Shown piece after piece: positions 38,501 through 50,181 of a stretch of 64,000 bases of DNA. This stretch comes from Corythucha ciliata (lineage: Eukaryota; Arthropoda; Insecta; Hemiptera; Tingidae), in NCBI GenBank assembly GCA_038030265.1, contig CM075941.1, forward strand, positions 44,578,164-44,642,163. Reading direction: 5' to 3'. Every line of letters starts with the position of its first letter. The stretch's first letter is position 1. A program made the translations under genes and the position numbers. A model generated the notes under the pieces. That model was not told where the DNA came from and did not search any database. It saw only the letters and a list, made by a program, of their open reading frames with translations.

Positions 38501-40634
38501 AAAGGACTTGAGCGACTGTGTTGTCGTCGGCTTTCGACTCAAATAACGGTCGAAACTGTTTGAATGAGTAGGGCGATTTTCTTTTAGTGACCAGCGTCCT
38601 TTTTGATTCATTCGGCTTGTCTTCCTCCAGTTTGATAGACCCAACGTGAGTTTTTAGCTCCACCTTTTGTATTTGTTTGTCATTCTCGTTGTTAATAATT
38701 TCAGACGTTTGTACGTGCGTCCCCTGTTTAAGGAACGCTTCGTCGTTCAAATTTATTTGTTTTTCCTTCGTTATAATCGTTTTAAGTTGATCCGATAATT
38801 CGATTCGAATTACTTCGGAAATGTGAACGCAGTTGTTCTTGTCCAAAACTTTCGGTGGAGCACGCGACGTGCTGGCCGCCATTTCATCCGGATTGTTTGG
38901 GCTCACTTGAAGGGCTCCTTCGCCCTTCTGTTCCACTAAGACTTCGATCGTTCTAGTATCTCCAGTGTCCTTGACATTTTGATCGTACCAGCTCACCGCC
39001 GACCTCTTCTTTTTGTTATTCGATGAATTGGATTCGTACTGTAAGTGTTTAAGCGTTTTCCTCCTTCTCCTGTAAATAATCGTTTGGTTTTTGTTTAATT
39101 TCACTTCGAACAATTTCTTAATCTCCTCCTCCCGTTTCTTCAACCGTCTCCTGAGCCAATCAGGAATTGAATGTTCGCGAATAATATCCTGTTCCCCGGA
39201 AAATGACAAAAAGTAGGCGTACGCGTCACCGCCTCTCGGATATCGTTTACACGGTCGCGCATCCGCCTCCACGCTCACTTCCCCCCGCACGAGACGACTG
39301 TCATGACGAGTCTGCGGCCAATTCTCACACCGCCCTCTCTCCGCCACCTCTGCACCATCATCCTCCAAACTGTCAGTCAGACTGAGGTCACTGTCACTGG
39401 TATAGTCCACCGACGATGTGTTGACAACCATTGAATTCGACCGTGGAACCGCTGAATAGCGAGCGATGGTTGACTCTTTGGCCCGATCGAATTCTTTGTA
39501 GTTTCCCCCTGTGACGGCCACTTGAGCTTTGACGCGTTTCATGATGCTTTTTTTTGGCTCCCACTGCGGAAAAGATTTACTCGTTTTAAATATTGGAACC
39601 GAGGGACCGACCTGACGGTCGACGTATTTCACCGACTCGAAACATTTTTCATTTTCAAAAGTGACACCCTTCAATGACTCAGTTTGACACGCGATCGCCT
39701 TTCCGGTAAACACCTGAACCGCCCCTCTGTCACCGTCCGTGTTCACTCCTGCGTCTCCCACCCTTTCCCCCTTCTCCAGTCGTGCCCAACCGTTGATTGA
39801 CGTACTGCGATGTTTTCGTCCCGACGTTATCGCCTCGATGTCATCCTCAGTGATGGTTCCCACACTTTGCGGCAGCATGGTCATTTGCGTTTCAATATCA
39901 TCCGGTGTGAAGCCAAAATGCCAATTATCAACGGTGTCGACCACTGAAATTGGTCGAATAAGTATACTTTCAGTGTGAACAGCGATATAGTTCCCAGCCG
40001 GGGAGAATATACTCCGCTCCACCGTTAGTGGTTCGAACGGTAAAGGCGTCGACACGCTAGGCGTAGTCGACTGTACACTCAAAGTTGAGTCCTGCGTGGA
40101 AGTCGTCCTGTCAGACACCGTCTGACTTAGTGTATAGTCGGACGATGAGTAGCGCCACGAGGCTGAACACATTGGACACGCATGCTCGGGTCCACCGTAG
40201 CACGACGGCGACGGCGTACCACCCACCGCCTCACTAACGCTAATCGGCCGTAATTTTATCAATTTTCTATTGTAAGGCGTTGCGTCCGTCTCTTCCGACG
40301 ACGATAAATCCGGCACGGAGCTGGCACGCGTCGGCCTTGTCGTCAGAGCGGGTGAACTGTCCATGAGTATCGCGGTGGCGGCGGCTGCTGATGGTCGCGG
40401 TGACAAAGTGTCGCCAGTCAATGCGACGACAACTTGAGGACTGGTTTGAGCCGACCTGTGCACACGCGACTGATGCCAGCGTCGTCGCGACAACGGTTTC
40501 CTTCTCCCCTGATGGCCACCTTTTATCGAACTCTCCGACGAGCTATTTCCCCCTGATGAGTACTGTCCGAGACGGAATTTCCTCATAATCGTCTCGGGCA
40601 TCGAGTACCGTCTATGGGGCAGATCCATTCGCAT
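35519..40634 (-). CDS. Large disordered protein with repeated xQT motifs, 9 exons
   Basis: Not recognised as a known family. Coding exons on the minus strand: 40635-37526, 37451-37236, 37163-36827, 36751-36612, 36502-36365, 36310-36119, 35993-35935, 35828-35764 and 35687-35519. Every join is GT-AG, every phase matches, and the last exon ends in TAG, giving 1474 residues from the ATG at 40634. The first exon begins one base before that ATG, directly after TTTCAG, so a leader exon lies upstream and a start further 5' is possible. The protein is mostly low-complexity, rich in S, T, E and K. About 13 motifs of the type VQT, CQT or TQT occur (for example SAQTSP, ACQTES, HVQTSE, DVQTSP, TTQTNL, EVQTEV), with NT variants. 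A basic, helical segment (LRRRLKKREEEIKKL) lies near residues 490-515, and there are CPMC and CTCHMC cysteine pairs near 153 and 907. Introns are 54-125 bp. The xQT pattern suggests multivalent dynein light chain (LC8) binding, which is inference only. Confidence 0.85.
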
Positions 40635-40635
40635 T

Positions 40636-41635
40636 CTGAAACAGTGTTTTGTGCGCAACCCATTTCTAATTGGCAGAAACTCTTGTAAACAACCCCCACC
40701 CCACCACAACCCACAAATAAATCACAATTTTTTTTAATAAATGATGACCTACTAACCCTATCACCGACCCGCACGGATTCAAAGGGGTGCGCGTCTTTGC
40801 ACGAAAAGTGCGTTTTATATTTTTTTTTACAAGTTAGTTTCCTATTATACCCCGTTTTTCCAGTCATAGTAAACCCGCAGTCACGCAACGAAGATAAGCC
40901 CCCCCCCCCATAACCCAATCTACAGCGTAAGTTTGATTCACTTTCAATGCACGAACTTTTGAAATTCGAGAGATGAGGGCATTTCTGACATAATAAGCGC
41001 CATTTTTATTGTACTCAAGCCATCAATTTGCTTTACATACGACCACATCTTCATTGGAACCCGATCAAAGACAGATATTTTCGCGTTTAAGTGTGGCCAC
41101 GGCGTTGTAGCAGGGGGAGGTGGGTAAGCGCCACTTTACTCATTTCCTGTCAAAAATTTGAGTAATATCGTCCCACACTTGAAAGTCTATAGGACCAAAA
41201 TTAGCGGGTTTCGTAAATGAATAATTCACTTTTACGGACAATTTTTTTACTAAGACAAATTTTACTGTCCAAAAATTGAATGTCCAGTTTTCTACGGGAT
41301 GAGAATGACCGTTTCTAGGGCATATAGCTCCCCACAGTTAGTGTGGATGGTTGTGACGGGGGGGGGGATGGGGGTAATGAACATCTAATTGCGTAGTGCT
41401 TGAGCTAAATGGTCCAAAATTACGGGTACAGGCCTACGACAGGGTACGATTTGCTCCTTCGAACTGGCTCATTAGCATCAAAGCTGAACATTTTGGCTTA
41501 AACAAAAAATAATCTCGAAATTTCGCCTAAAAAATAGATTTTCCGCAGCAAAATGACCATTTTTCGCAGTCACTTCATGACAAAAAAAAAAAAAAAAAAA
41601 ACCGCTCTCATTCGCGTCTAAAACGGCGCCACGCG
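40636..41635. other. 5' flank of the 35.5-40.6 kb gene
   Basis: Presumed leader exon and promoter region of the minus-strand gene. A minus-strand frame around 40760-40918 contains a plausible donor (GTTAGT near 40757) but cannot be joined with confidence. Two G/C runs are at about 40901-40910 and 41360-41368. No other gene seen. Confidence 0.4.
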
Positions 41636-41637
41636 GT

Positions 41638-41690
41638 CAGTGGCGTAGGTATGAATTTGCCCTAGGGGGGGGGGGGATCAGATTGAAATC
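41638..41690 (+). repeat. GTGGCGTAGG-type element end with G12
   Basis: CAGTGGCGTAGGTATGAATT followed by a run of 12 G. Member of the GGCGTAG plus G-run family. Confidence 0.5.
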
Positions 41691-41754
41691 TCGTTAGAGG
41701 GAGGGCAAGGGGTAATTTACCCCTAAGTCTCTGTATAAACAAGAAATATAATTT

Positions 41755-42375
41755 TACTTAGCCCTTTCTTTATTTTAGCCACGAATTACCGCTATTTCAC
41801 CTTTTCTAACCGCCAATTAGCGTTTATGACCAGTTAAAGCCGCGATTTTCTCAATTTTAGCCATGAATGAGTGCTTTTTGTCAATTTTACATACAGATTA
41901 GCGCTTTTCTCAATTTTGGCCGCGTGTATCGTTCCGTATGAACGGTTTTGACCTCCCCCCCCCCGTAACCATGAATTTGCGCATTTTCTCAACTTTAACA
42001 GCAAAGCAGGGTTTTTATCCCATGAGCGATGTTTCTTAATTATCGACGAGTTTTCCTCAATTTTAGCAGCAAATTAGCGATTTTTTCAATTTCCTAGCAG
42101 GGGATCAGCACTTTTTTCATTTTTAGCTGGAAATTAGCGTTTTACTTAAATACTTTCCTCAACATTAGCCTCGAAATAGAGGGCTTTTCACAAATTAGGA
42201 TTTTCTTTTGTTCACCATGCGCTATGCATGAGCGATTTTCCTCAGTTTTACCCGCGAATTAGCGGATTTTTCACCCATTCCCAAAAATTGCCGCTTTTAC
42301 TCAATTTCTGCCTCAGAAGTTGCCTTCTGGAATGGCAAATAATTCAGTTTTGACGCAAATCAGAATTTTTCTCAA
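41755..42375 (-). repeat. Satellite B array, reverse orientation
   Basis: Units read TTTTCTCAATTTTAGCC and GCGAATTAGCG. The marker CAGAAGTTGCCTTCTGG (reverse of the GGCAACTT module) is at about 42314. A C-run at 41947-41956 interrupts the array. Confidence 0.88.
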
Positions 42376-42379
42376 TTTT

Positions 42380-43140
42380 AGCAGCCAATGAGGAAGTAAC
42401 ATAAAAAATAAAAATCGTTGGAAAAATTTTTTTTCGAAAGAAAATTACTAAATATGACCCGGAATTGAATATTAGTGCGTAAATGATTGATTTCGATTTA
42501 TAGCGAAATAATAAAACTGGACAATTTTTTTTGTTACCTAATACGGCCGGTCTGTGACTCGTGACGTAGTTAAGGGGTTGTGACCCCTCCCATCCCTCCG
42601 CATGAAGGCTGTTATCATGTCTTGCCCCTTCTTGTCCTTCCCATTTCTCCTAAGTCCTATTGTCCTAAGTCCTATAAAGCTATTGTGAAGGTTATGCGAA
42701 TGCTGTTATTACGTCATCAGTCTATCTAGCCTATTTCAAATGGGTCCCAACCCAATAGTTTTAAAAATTTATAAAAAATATAGGGCCTGATTTTATTTGA
42801 ACGTATCGTGTTTTCATGAGTTTTGGTACCTAAGCTATCACGACAGCATGATTTTGGAAAATGTGTTACTTCCTCATTGATAAAATGCCTTGATTGAACG
42901 CCATAGTGCGTAAAAATTATATTTTTTATTCATTTTGAGACCAGGGGGGGCCTCCATTGAGATTTCTGCCCACGTCCTCCAGTTAGAATTATTTGACTTT
43001 AGGGGTTTTCTTCATAAAATAAATAATAAACAAAGGAAGAAAACGAATGGTGGAGGGGGTTATGGGGTTGAGGACACCTCGATATGGTATTGGGGATTTG
43101 TTTTTTGTGTTTTTTCCTTCCTTCTCTCCTCCACTGTTTT
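42380..43140. other. Unique region, no gene recognised
   Basis: AT-rich non-satellite sequence. TGTCCTAAGTCC is duplicated at 42656-42676. A segment at 42943-42985 (GGGGGGGCCTCCATTGAGAT) loosely matches the short repeat at 6.44 and 27.93 kb. Confidence 0.35.
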
Positions 43141-43149
43141 TCCGATACC

Positions 43150-43395
43150 GAGACTGAAGTCTCGGTCTCGTCTCGAGATTTGTGGTATCGTCTCGGTCTC
43201 AGTTCGATACCTGGAGTCTTGGTCTCGTATGCCAAGTCGTTCCTAGAATTTTCCTCAACCTCAAAGCTCCCTCACAAACTGGAAAAATTATAAAATAGCA
43301 CGTGATTCTACAGTTCGTAAGGAAAGTTGAAGTCGAGGAAATTTCGAGGAACGACTAGCATACGGGCCTAGGTCTCGGTCGGTATCGAAGCATCA
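43150..43395. repeat. GTCTCGGTATCG simple-repeat locus, split by a MITE
   Basis: Interrupted runs of GTCTCGGTCTCG and GATACCGAGACT flank the foldback MITE on both sides (43150-43226 and 43364-43390), so the MITE appears to have landed inside this repeat. Confidence 0.6.
43227..43363. mobile_element. Foldback MITE, copy 2
   Basis: A 137-bp palindromic element in opposite orientation to the 6288-6425 copy. Left end GTATGCCAAGTCGTTCCT is identical to copy 1; the right end has lost one base (CGACTAGCATAC). Internal arms align with copy 1 over the whole length with scattered substitutions, which shows a real repeat family rather than a chance palindrome. Confidence 0.87.
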
Positions 43396-43439
43396 CTAGT
43401 TGGCCGCCTTGGAGTCGAGAAAATTGACCGAAACAAGCA

Positions 43440-43565
43440 TTTGGCAGGAAATTTCCAACCACGGCAAAGGTCTAACCACAGCAAAGGTCCAACCATTGCA
43501 AAGGTCCAACCATTGCAAAGGTCGAACCTCAGCAAAGCTCACAACCACACCAAAGCTCCAACTGT
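43440..43565 (+). repeat. Satellite A-like ~17-bp minisatellite
   Basis: About seven copies of AAAGGTCCAACCATTGC-type units. Spacing and the CAACCA core resemble satellite A but the unit is distinct. Confidence 0.7.
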
Positions 43566-44000
43566 GATGGGGTAGCACCATCAAACGTACCCCCCCCCCT
43601 CCCGATGTTTGTACAGTTCCTTTGAATAACAATTTTAATACTTCGTTTTTTTTTTGTATATTTGACGGTTACCCGGTCCGATAAATAGTAGGTTTTGTGC
43701 CTAATCTTGTAGAATGCTCGTTCATAAACTCGTGGGTAGAGATTTGCACCCCTCCCCTACTTAAGCGGGACATAAAAACCCGTTCCTCTGCCCCTCCCTA
43801 CCAAATGTTGAATATCCCCACTCCCACCAGCTGAAACGGGAGGGCATCAAGACGAGAAGAAAAGAGTTGAGTTCGAGACTCTGACGAGAGCGGTCACGCC
43901 GCCACGAACCGAACGAAGACACAAGAAGGACTAGGGTTGAAGAACGTCAGTACGCCAAGTACGACGAACTTGAAGGACAATCTGCGACCACGACAACAAG

Positions 44001-44046
44001 CTGAACGTTGCAATACACGTCCGGATCGCCCAGTTTATACTCGCCT
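44001..44046 (-). repeat. Dispersed repeat fragment, shared with 33.2 kb
   Basis: Reverse complement of 33169-33215 with about four differences. Flanking sequence is not shared, so this may be the terminal part of an element. 43570-44000 and 44047-44265 show no gene; a G-run is at about 44093-44102. Confidence 0.55.
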
Positions 44047-44269
44047 CAAGTCCCTCAGACCATAATTCGATTGAGAAATGCTGTCATGATAGGGGGGGGG
44101 GGCAGCACTGGGTCCTTTATCCTCGAGCCCGGTTTTCCTTGGGGGGCCAGGATTTCAAAAATCAAGAAAAGGAAGAAAAAAGGGAAAGCTTTACTGAGGT
44201 TGGAGCTCTACAGTAATTGTAGCCGAAAAGCATAAATAGATGGAAAAAATGGATATTTAGGTTTCAAAA

Positions 44270-45790
44270 CGATGATTAACTGCAAATATAGAGAACAAGC
44301 GATCATTTGCCACTTAAATTAGGAAAAATACACCAATTCGAGATATCTGAAGGCAGCTTCGCGGACAAAACAGAGAAAATACGCCATAGTTCCAAATTCC
44401 TATAGGGCTTTAAGGCGGAAGAAATTGAGAAAGCGTTCTAATGTGCCACTCTTTCGGAAAGTACGCGGGAGAACGTTGAAAAAAAGCGCTAAATATCAAA
44501 AGCGGCTTTTGCGGTAACAGAAAAGCGTTGAGTCATAGTGAAAAACGGAAATAATTCACTAATTCGTGGCTGAAAATGAAAAAAAACACTAATGTGTGGA
44601 GAAAATTGAGAAAAAGCTGCAGTCCATCGCTCACCTGGCTTGACTATTATTTGTTGAAAACGGCAAATTCGTTGTTTCTCGAGGCAACAACAGAAAAAAG
44701 CGCCTAGTTCACGGCTAAAACTGAGAAAATCTCCTAATTCCGGCCCTAAATTGAAGTAAAACGCTCATTCGCAACTAAAATGAAGAAATAAAGCCAATTC
44801 GCGGAACAATAGCTAAAATTGGGGAAACGCGGTAATTCGTGGCTAAAATTGAGAAATAATTCGCGACTAAAAATGACAAAAAGCTCTTAGATCGCGGCAA
44901 AAATTGAGAATAAAGCTAATTCACGGATACAATTGATAGAAAAGTCGCTCATTCACGGCTAAAACTGAGACAAACCGCTGATTTCCGCCTAAAATTGATG
45001 TCAAACGCTCATTTGCAGCTAAAATAAAGATAATTAAATATTTTAATTCGTGGCTAATTTTGGCAGAAAGCGCTCATCAGCAGCTAAATTGGAGAAATAC
45101 GATACTTTTTGGCACAAACAAGCGCTCGGTAATGAAGCTAAAATTGGAGAAACGCTAATACAAAGATAGTTTAGGTAATTCCGCTTGTTCGCGGCTAAAA
45201 CTGATACAAACTCCAATTCCCGGCAAAAATTGAGAAATTGCGAAGATGCGCTCATTCGCGGTGCTGAAATGGAGATAGACGCTAATTCACGGATTGTTTG
45301 ATAATCCTCCAGTTCGAAGGTGAAATTGAGGAAAAGCGGTGATTCAGGCGTGAAATTCACGGTTAAAAAATTCGGAAATAATGCTCGGCTAAAACTAAGA
45401 ATACAAAACATTTATTCGCTGCTAGAGTTGAGGAAACGAGACAACTTGCGGCTAAATCGGCTATAAACGCTGCTTTGCATGACTAAGAAGTGAAGAAAAA
45501 ACGCAAAAATTAGAGGAATAAAACGTTAACTCGTGGCTAAAACTGAGACAAACCGCTTATTGCCGTCTAAAAAGTAGAGGAAAAGCTCATTCGCTGCTAA
45601 AAATTGAGTGAGTTCGCGGCTAAAGCGGGCAAGAAGAGCTTATTCACCGCTGAAACGGAGAAAAACGATAAATGCGCGGATCAATTTGAGACAATCCACT
45701 AATTCACGGCTAAAATTGAAGAAATGCGGGTGATTCGCGTCTGAAATGAAGAAAGAATTTGCCGCTAAAATTGAGAAGAAGCCGATTGTT
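44270..45790 (+). repeat. Satellite B array
   Basis: About 50 diverged forward units; the CTGAAGGCAGCTTCGCGG marker is near 44349. Confidence 0.9.
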
Positions 45791-45944
45791 GGTTGCTATG
45801 CAGGGTGTAACGGAAAAGTTGCACCCTCTGTTTGCAGCTGAAATTCAGAAAAAAAAGAGGGAGATTTATGGTAGAACCCCTCCCAAGATAAAATCCTAGA
45901 TCCGCCAAGGTTTAAATTGTATGTTGCAGGGCTAAAAAACAACA

Positions 45945-46350
45945 AAACAAACAGTAAACAAACGAATGGTGCCATTTTCGTCATGGTTCGTGATATGTGT
46001 TCCGCCAGGTTCCACGTACATCCATGGGTCGGGGAGTGTGAATCTATATTGGAACCCAAGTCTGTTTGTTTGAAGGGCTTGAAGAGGTAAACGAACGAAA
46101 ATTTCAGCTAAACCAACGTGAACAAACGATATTATGACTATAAATGGCGGTAAACAAACGATTCCGTTCATGGGTCGGGCTACGTGAAGTTGGCCGCACC
46201 CATCCATTTTTTTAAAAAACTGTGTTTCAAAATGCTAAACAAACGAAAATTTTGGATAAACAAACGGAAACAAACGGTAAAACAAACGAATAAGGCCGCT
46301 AGCGCGGCTCTATTCGTTATGGGGCGGTTCAGGTTCACGTGCATCCTTTG
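45945..46350. repeat. Dispersed repeat with AAACAAACGA motifs, copy 2
   Basis: At least seven AAACAAACGA/GA-type motifs with the same spacers and order as 1537-1800. It is preceded by a segment ending CTAGATCCGCCAAGG (about 45895-45911), another element-end-like string. Confidence 0.7.
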
Positions 46351-49170
46351 GATGCCAAAAGCTCGATTCGATCATTTTCCACCTTCTTTCTGTTTTATTA
46401 TTATCATTTTCTTTTTTCAACCATTACTCATGCTCAAAAAGGTTTGAATACATTCACCGCTTCAACAGCACGTCAACACAATAACCTGGTTGGCGCGGGG
46501 AGGGGAGGGAGGAGCAATAGCGTGGATCGGCACGTTTTTAACCAAGCAATAAATCTCAGCGACCCTACCCATTCAGGTGTGTGGTTTAACTATCACACAA
46601 CCGCGCTGTATAAAGTGGAAAAACTATCGCGACTCCACCGCCCCCACCCACCCACACACAGATAGTTTCATGGTGACGATGAGTGGGGGGGGGGGAGTTG
46701 CTCAACCTCCTGGTCAAGCGCCGTTGTGTAAACTTTTTGAAGTCAAGACAGTATGGACTTTCCACGAACTTTAAATCTTTGAACTTTGTATTAGCGGGTT
46801 GGGGGGGGGGGGCTAGACTTTTCGTGCGGAAACAAACTGGTGGGAAGTTAGGCAAAATTCCGCAACACTTACGGTTTTACTTACGAGTTTTTAATATTCC
46901 GAATGCTTCTCTGTTGCCACATTGCTTTATATTTCTAGAAATACTTCCGAGGCACGGTGAATGCCCCACGCCCTCTCATGATTTATTTTTTTTACGGGTT
47001 TGAACCGTTTTATGATCCACAAAAAAAAGCGGCACGTATTTCATTAATGAAAGGTGCTTGAACTCTTAGTGACCACGAATGGCGCACAGTCACCCTTTAA
47101 AAGTCAACTTTTCGTCACTTTGTTTCCGTATTTGACAATAGAGAAAAAGGAAGTTTCACCCCCCCCCTCCATCCCTCACAACCCATCTAACCACCACGGA
47201 AATTCCCACGACTGACCGCACTTAACTTCAGTTGTAATGCGCCGTCACGAGGGGTCAGTTTTTGACCACTAGCGTGACTATTTAACGTCCCCGTATAGTC
47301 TTAAACCCGTAAAAAAAAATAAAAATCGTTAGCCCTGAATTAGTTCACTGGGACAAGTCTATTGAACTGGACAAGAGTCGTACAACTGCGGAGAATGAAT
47401 AAATTGTTGGCACGTGTTCGCTTTTTACCCGATTTTTTATTTTTCGGAAGGTACCTTATAGGCATTGTCCCCTTACGCCTTTATTGATTTACGACACAAA
47501 ATAGGGTTCTTGAAAAACTTGCGATTGACCTGGAACCATGACGACGCCACTGACGCGATTAATGACTTAAGAGCATCCTTGTTATAGACGAGAGTGGGTT
47601 TCAACCTCCTCATCCCTACCGTTTGACTCTCATTTCAAACAATTAGCGACGCGACCTTCTTTTTTGTCGCCCAGTTTTAAATAATTGGTGGGGAAAAAAA
47701 GGGGCCAAATTAAAACATCCAGATCGTTTACGGTCCGTGAAAATAAAGCAAAAATCATACCTTCGAATGTCCCCTTCGGCGTCATTCAATCGCTAAATAA
47801 TTATGACAGGCATAATTAGCTTGAATCATCCAACCGTTGTAACACAAGCCGGGACTAGCACCACTATGAAACCCCCAAGCGTTCGCGGTAAGCGCGATAA
47901 AGTGTCAATCGATATAAATCCCCCTCCTATCGCCTTTCTCTATTACCTTTAGTGCCTCTATTTTCTTTTTAGAGCCCACTTTTACTTTTCACAAAGACGT
48001 GATTCCGCCACAATTGTTGCACTGCTAATTTGTGTGGTTTTAAGCGGCAGCGAATATTTGCAAAGTCAATGTTTACAAAATAATAAGGAAATGTCATTTA
48101 TTATTATTATTTTTTTTTTACCTTGAGAAAGCCGGGGCATAACAAACGAGAAACTTGTCATTTTCTCTGTACTATCCGGGACAATTGTCTTACGGGTCGT
48201 AAAAAAATGAAATGAAAAAGTGTAAATTTTTACTACAGTGAGCCCTTCACTTTTTCCTCTGTGAGATTGAAACACCGTTGCTTTCGAGACGGAGGGAAAA
48301 GCGCGCACATATACACACTAAACACTCGCGTTGTTTTTCGCTCTTTTTTAAAAAGCGTACTGCTCCCTTTTCCAGGAGGCAGCGTGTAGTACAACATCCT
48401 CAATTCAGTGGCGGTATATTTAGACTCAAACATGAGTCGAGTAGGTTGGCGAGGGTGTTAGAGTTGGAGGGGAGGGGGGAAGCCATAACTTTTAAATCAC
48501 AAAGAAGCTCTTGAGGAGCCTGTTGTTTATTAAAATGAAGAACCCCCCGCCTCCCTTCCACGCTCACACCAAAATGATGGGTGAGATGGAACACAAGTTG
48601 ATTTGAGTACTGAGTGGATAAAGATTATAAGAAAGCGATCCTCTTTGAAATAATTAGCGTTGATCAGGCGCCTGATAATTCTGGGATATTTCTATATTTT
48701 TAGCTAGTTCCACTTATTTTGTAAGAAACTGAAACGAATAATTAAGCACTCCCTGGAGGAGTTAAAACACATTCCACACGTTCGTTTTACGTCAGAGTCG
48801 AGGATTGGTGTTTCGATGAACCCAATCCTGCTATTCAAAACCGAATTAATCCCACCTCCTCACGTAAATCCCACCCTCAATTCAAAAACGGGAGGTGTAC
48901 CCTCAAAAGATGGTTATGACGTCAAAAAATATAGCAAACAGCACCTATCTTACTAACATGAGGCCCACATTATCACACACGAGCAGCATTGTCATTGGCG
49001 GATTTAAGGGGGCCCTTACATATTTTCGTTGTTTGTGTGAGCAATAATCTAAAAAGTTTAGATTGCGAAATTTATAATAGATTGCCAATCCCATTATAAA
49101 TTAAATTTTTGAAGTGCGAAATTGGGGTTGGAAAGGGTGAAATCAGCAGATTTTATAGCGCCTTCGTATT
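46351..49170. other. Unique region, no gene recognised
   Basis: Non-satellite DNA. G-runs at 46684-46694 and about 46801-46812, and a C-run at about 47159-47167. Frames are short and lack domains; no splice-consistent chain found. A GGCGGATTTAAGGGGG segment is at about 48998. Confidence 0.4.
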
Positions 49171-49295
49171 AGGGTTGCCAACCGTCCCGGGGTATTTGGG
49201 ACAGTCCCTGTTAGGCTAATTTTGTCTAATTAGCAGTAATTTTGATCGTGATCATGCCGGGGCGAAATTCGTCCTGGATTCTGCTCTACATTTCT
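49171..49295 (+). repeat. GTCCCGG dispersed repeat, plus-strand copy
   Basis: Starts GTTGCCAACCGTCCCGGGG and ends GGATTCTGCTCTACATTTCT. It has one internal TAATTTTGTC module, where the copy at 1398-1536 has three. Confidence 0.75.
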
Positions 49296-49754
49296 GATAA
49301 AAAAAATTGAATTGGGCATACCGGGAAGATAAAAAATTTCAAGCAATAAAATGGCCTCAATCCTAAAGAAAAAGTTCCGTAGTTTCTAAAAATGTCATCA
49401 CTTTTTGGATTCGGTGCGATATAAGCCGAGAAATCGCGGATTATTTGAAGCAAGCACCGGTTACTTAAAAAAAAAAAAATCATAACTCCGGAACGGATCG
49501 ACCGGATCGACGTAGGGCGCTTCCGAAGGTACAATTTTACTCCACTTTTGAATTTGACGCAGTTTTACCCAACATTTTATGTCACACTTATACCTATCCA
49601 CCCAGTATAATAATTTTACTTACTTTACAAGTTACTTACTTAAAATGACGTTGCGCGTGAACCTGGCCTCACAACCTCCCTCATATTAATAATGATTTTT
49701 ATTTGTCAACCTTTTTGTATCAAAATGTTAGGGGCCTCCGATCTAAATCTGATC

Positions 49755-50038
49755 AAGTTTTAATAACTGTCTCTCGTGCAACTACGATGTCATTCTGTTG
49801 TCCGTGACTTGGCTTAACGATTCCTTTGATGATCGCGAGATAATTCCTGAAGACTTCTTTATCTTCCGAAGAGACAGGGACTACTCTGCGTGTGATCTCC
49901 CGTGGGGGTGGAGTTATAATTGCTGCGCGAAAGTCCTTTTCTGCCAAAATTATTCCATGTCCTAACACTGAAATTGAGAGTTGCTGGGTTCTAATTTCTG
50001 GGGACTCTTCTAAAGGGAATTGCCTCGTCGGATGTTTC
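49755..50038 (+). pseudogene. Non-LTR retrotransposon, endonuclease domain, 5' piece
   Basis: Translation in two adjacent frames gives the start of an APE-type endonuclease as found in CR1/Jockey-like LINEs: a block with TWLNDSFDDREIIPEDFF, then FRRDRD, then (after a frameshift near 49900) RGGGVIIAARKSF. It stops where the LTR element at 50039 begins and resumes at 54503. No ORF1 or 5' end is recognised to its left. It is a broken copy. Confidence 0.75.
50034..50038 (+). repeat. Target-site duplication, left copy
   Basis: GTTTC, repeated at 54503-54507 on the other side of the LTR element. Confidence 0.85.
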
Positions 50039-50154
50039 TGTTTTATTATCAAGAAATGCCGGAGACGTTTAACGAAATTTTACTTTCTTTTTATTTTTAA
50101 ATCCAAACAAACAACAACCCCCCACCGATCATGTGTCAATTTAATATTAACACA
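50039..50154 (-). repeat. 3' LTR of the Mag-like element
   Basis: 116 bp, TG...CA ends. On the element strand it contains an AAAATAAAAAG string that could serve as a poly(A) signal. Confidence 0.92.
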
Positions 50155-50170
50155 TTTCCCTTTCTTTGAA
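50155..50170 (-). other. Polypurine tract
   Basis: On the element strand CAAAGAAAGGGAAA lies directly before the 3' LTR, the expected place for the plus-strand primer. Confidence 0.75.
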
Positions 50171-50181
50171 AAATGGATTCG

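Noticed and set aside
38110..40588. Several plus-strand frames antisense to the large gene
   Set aside because: They are short, without domains, and lie opposite a splice-consistent minus-strand coding exon.
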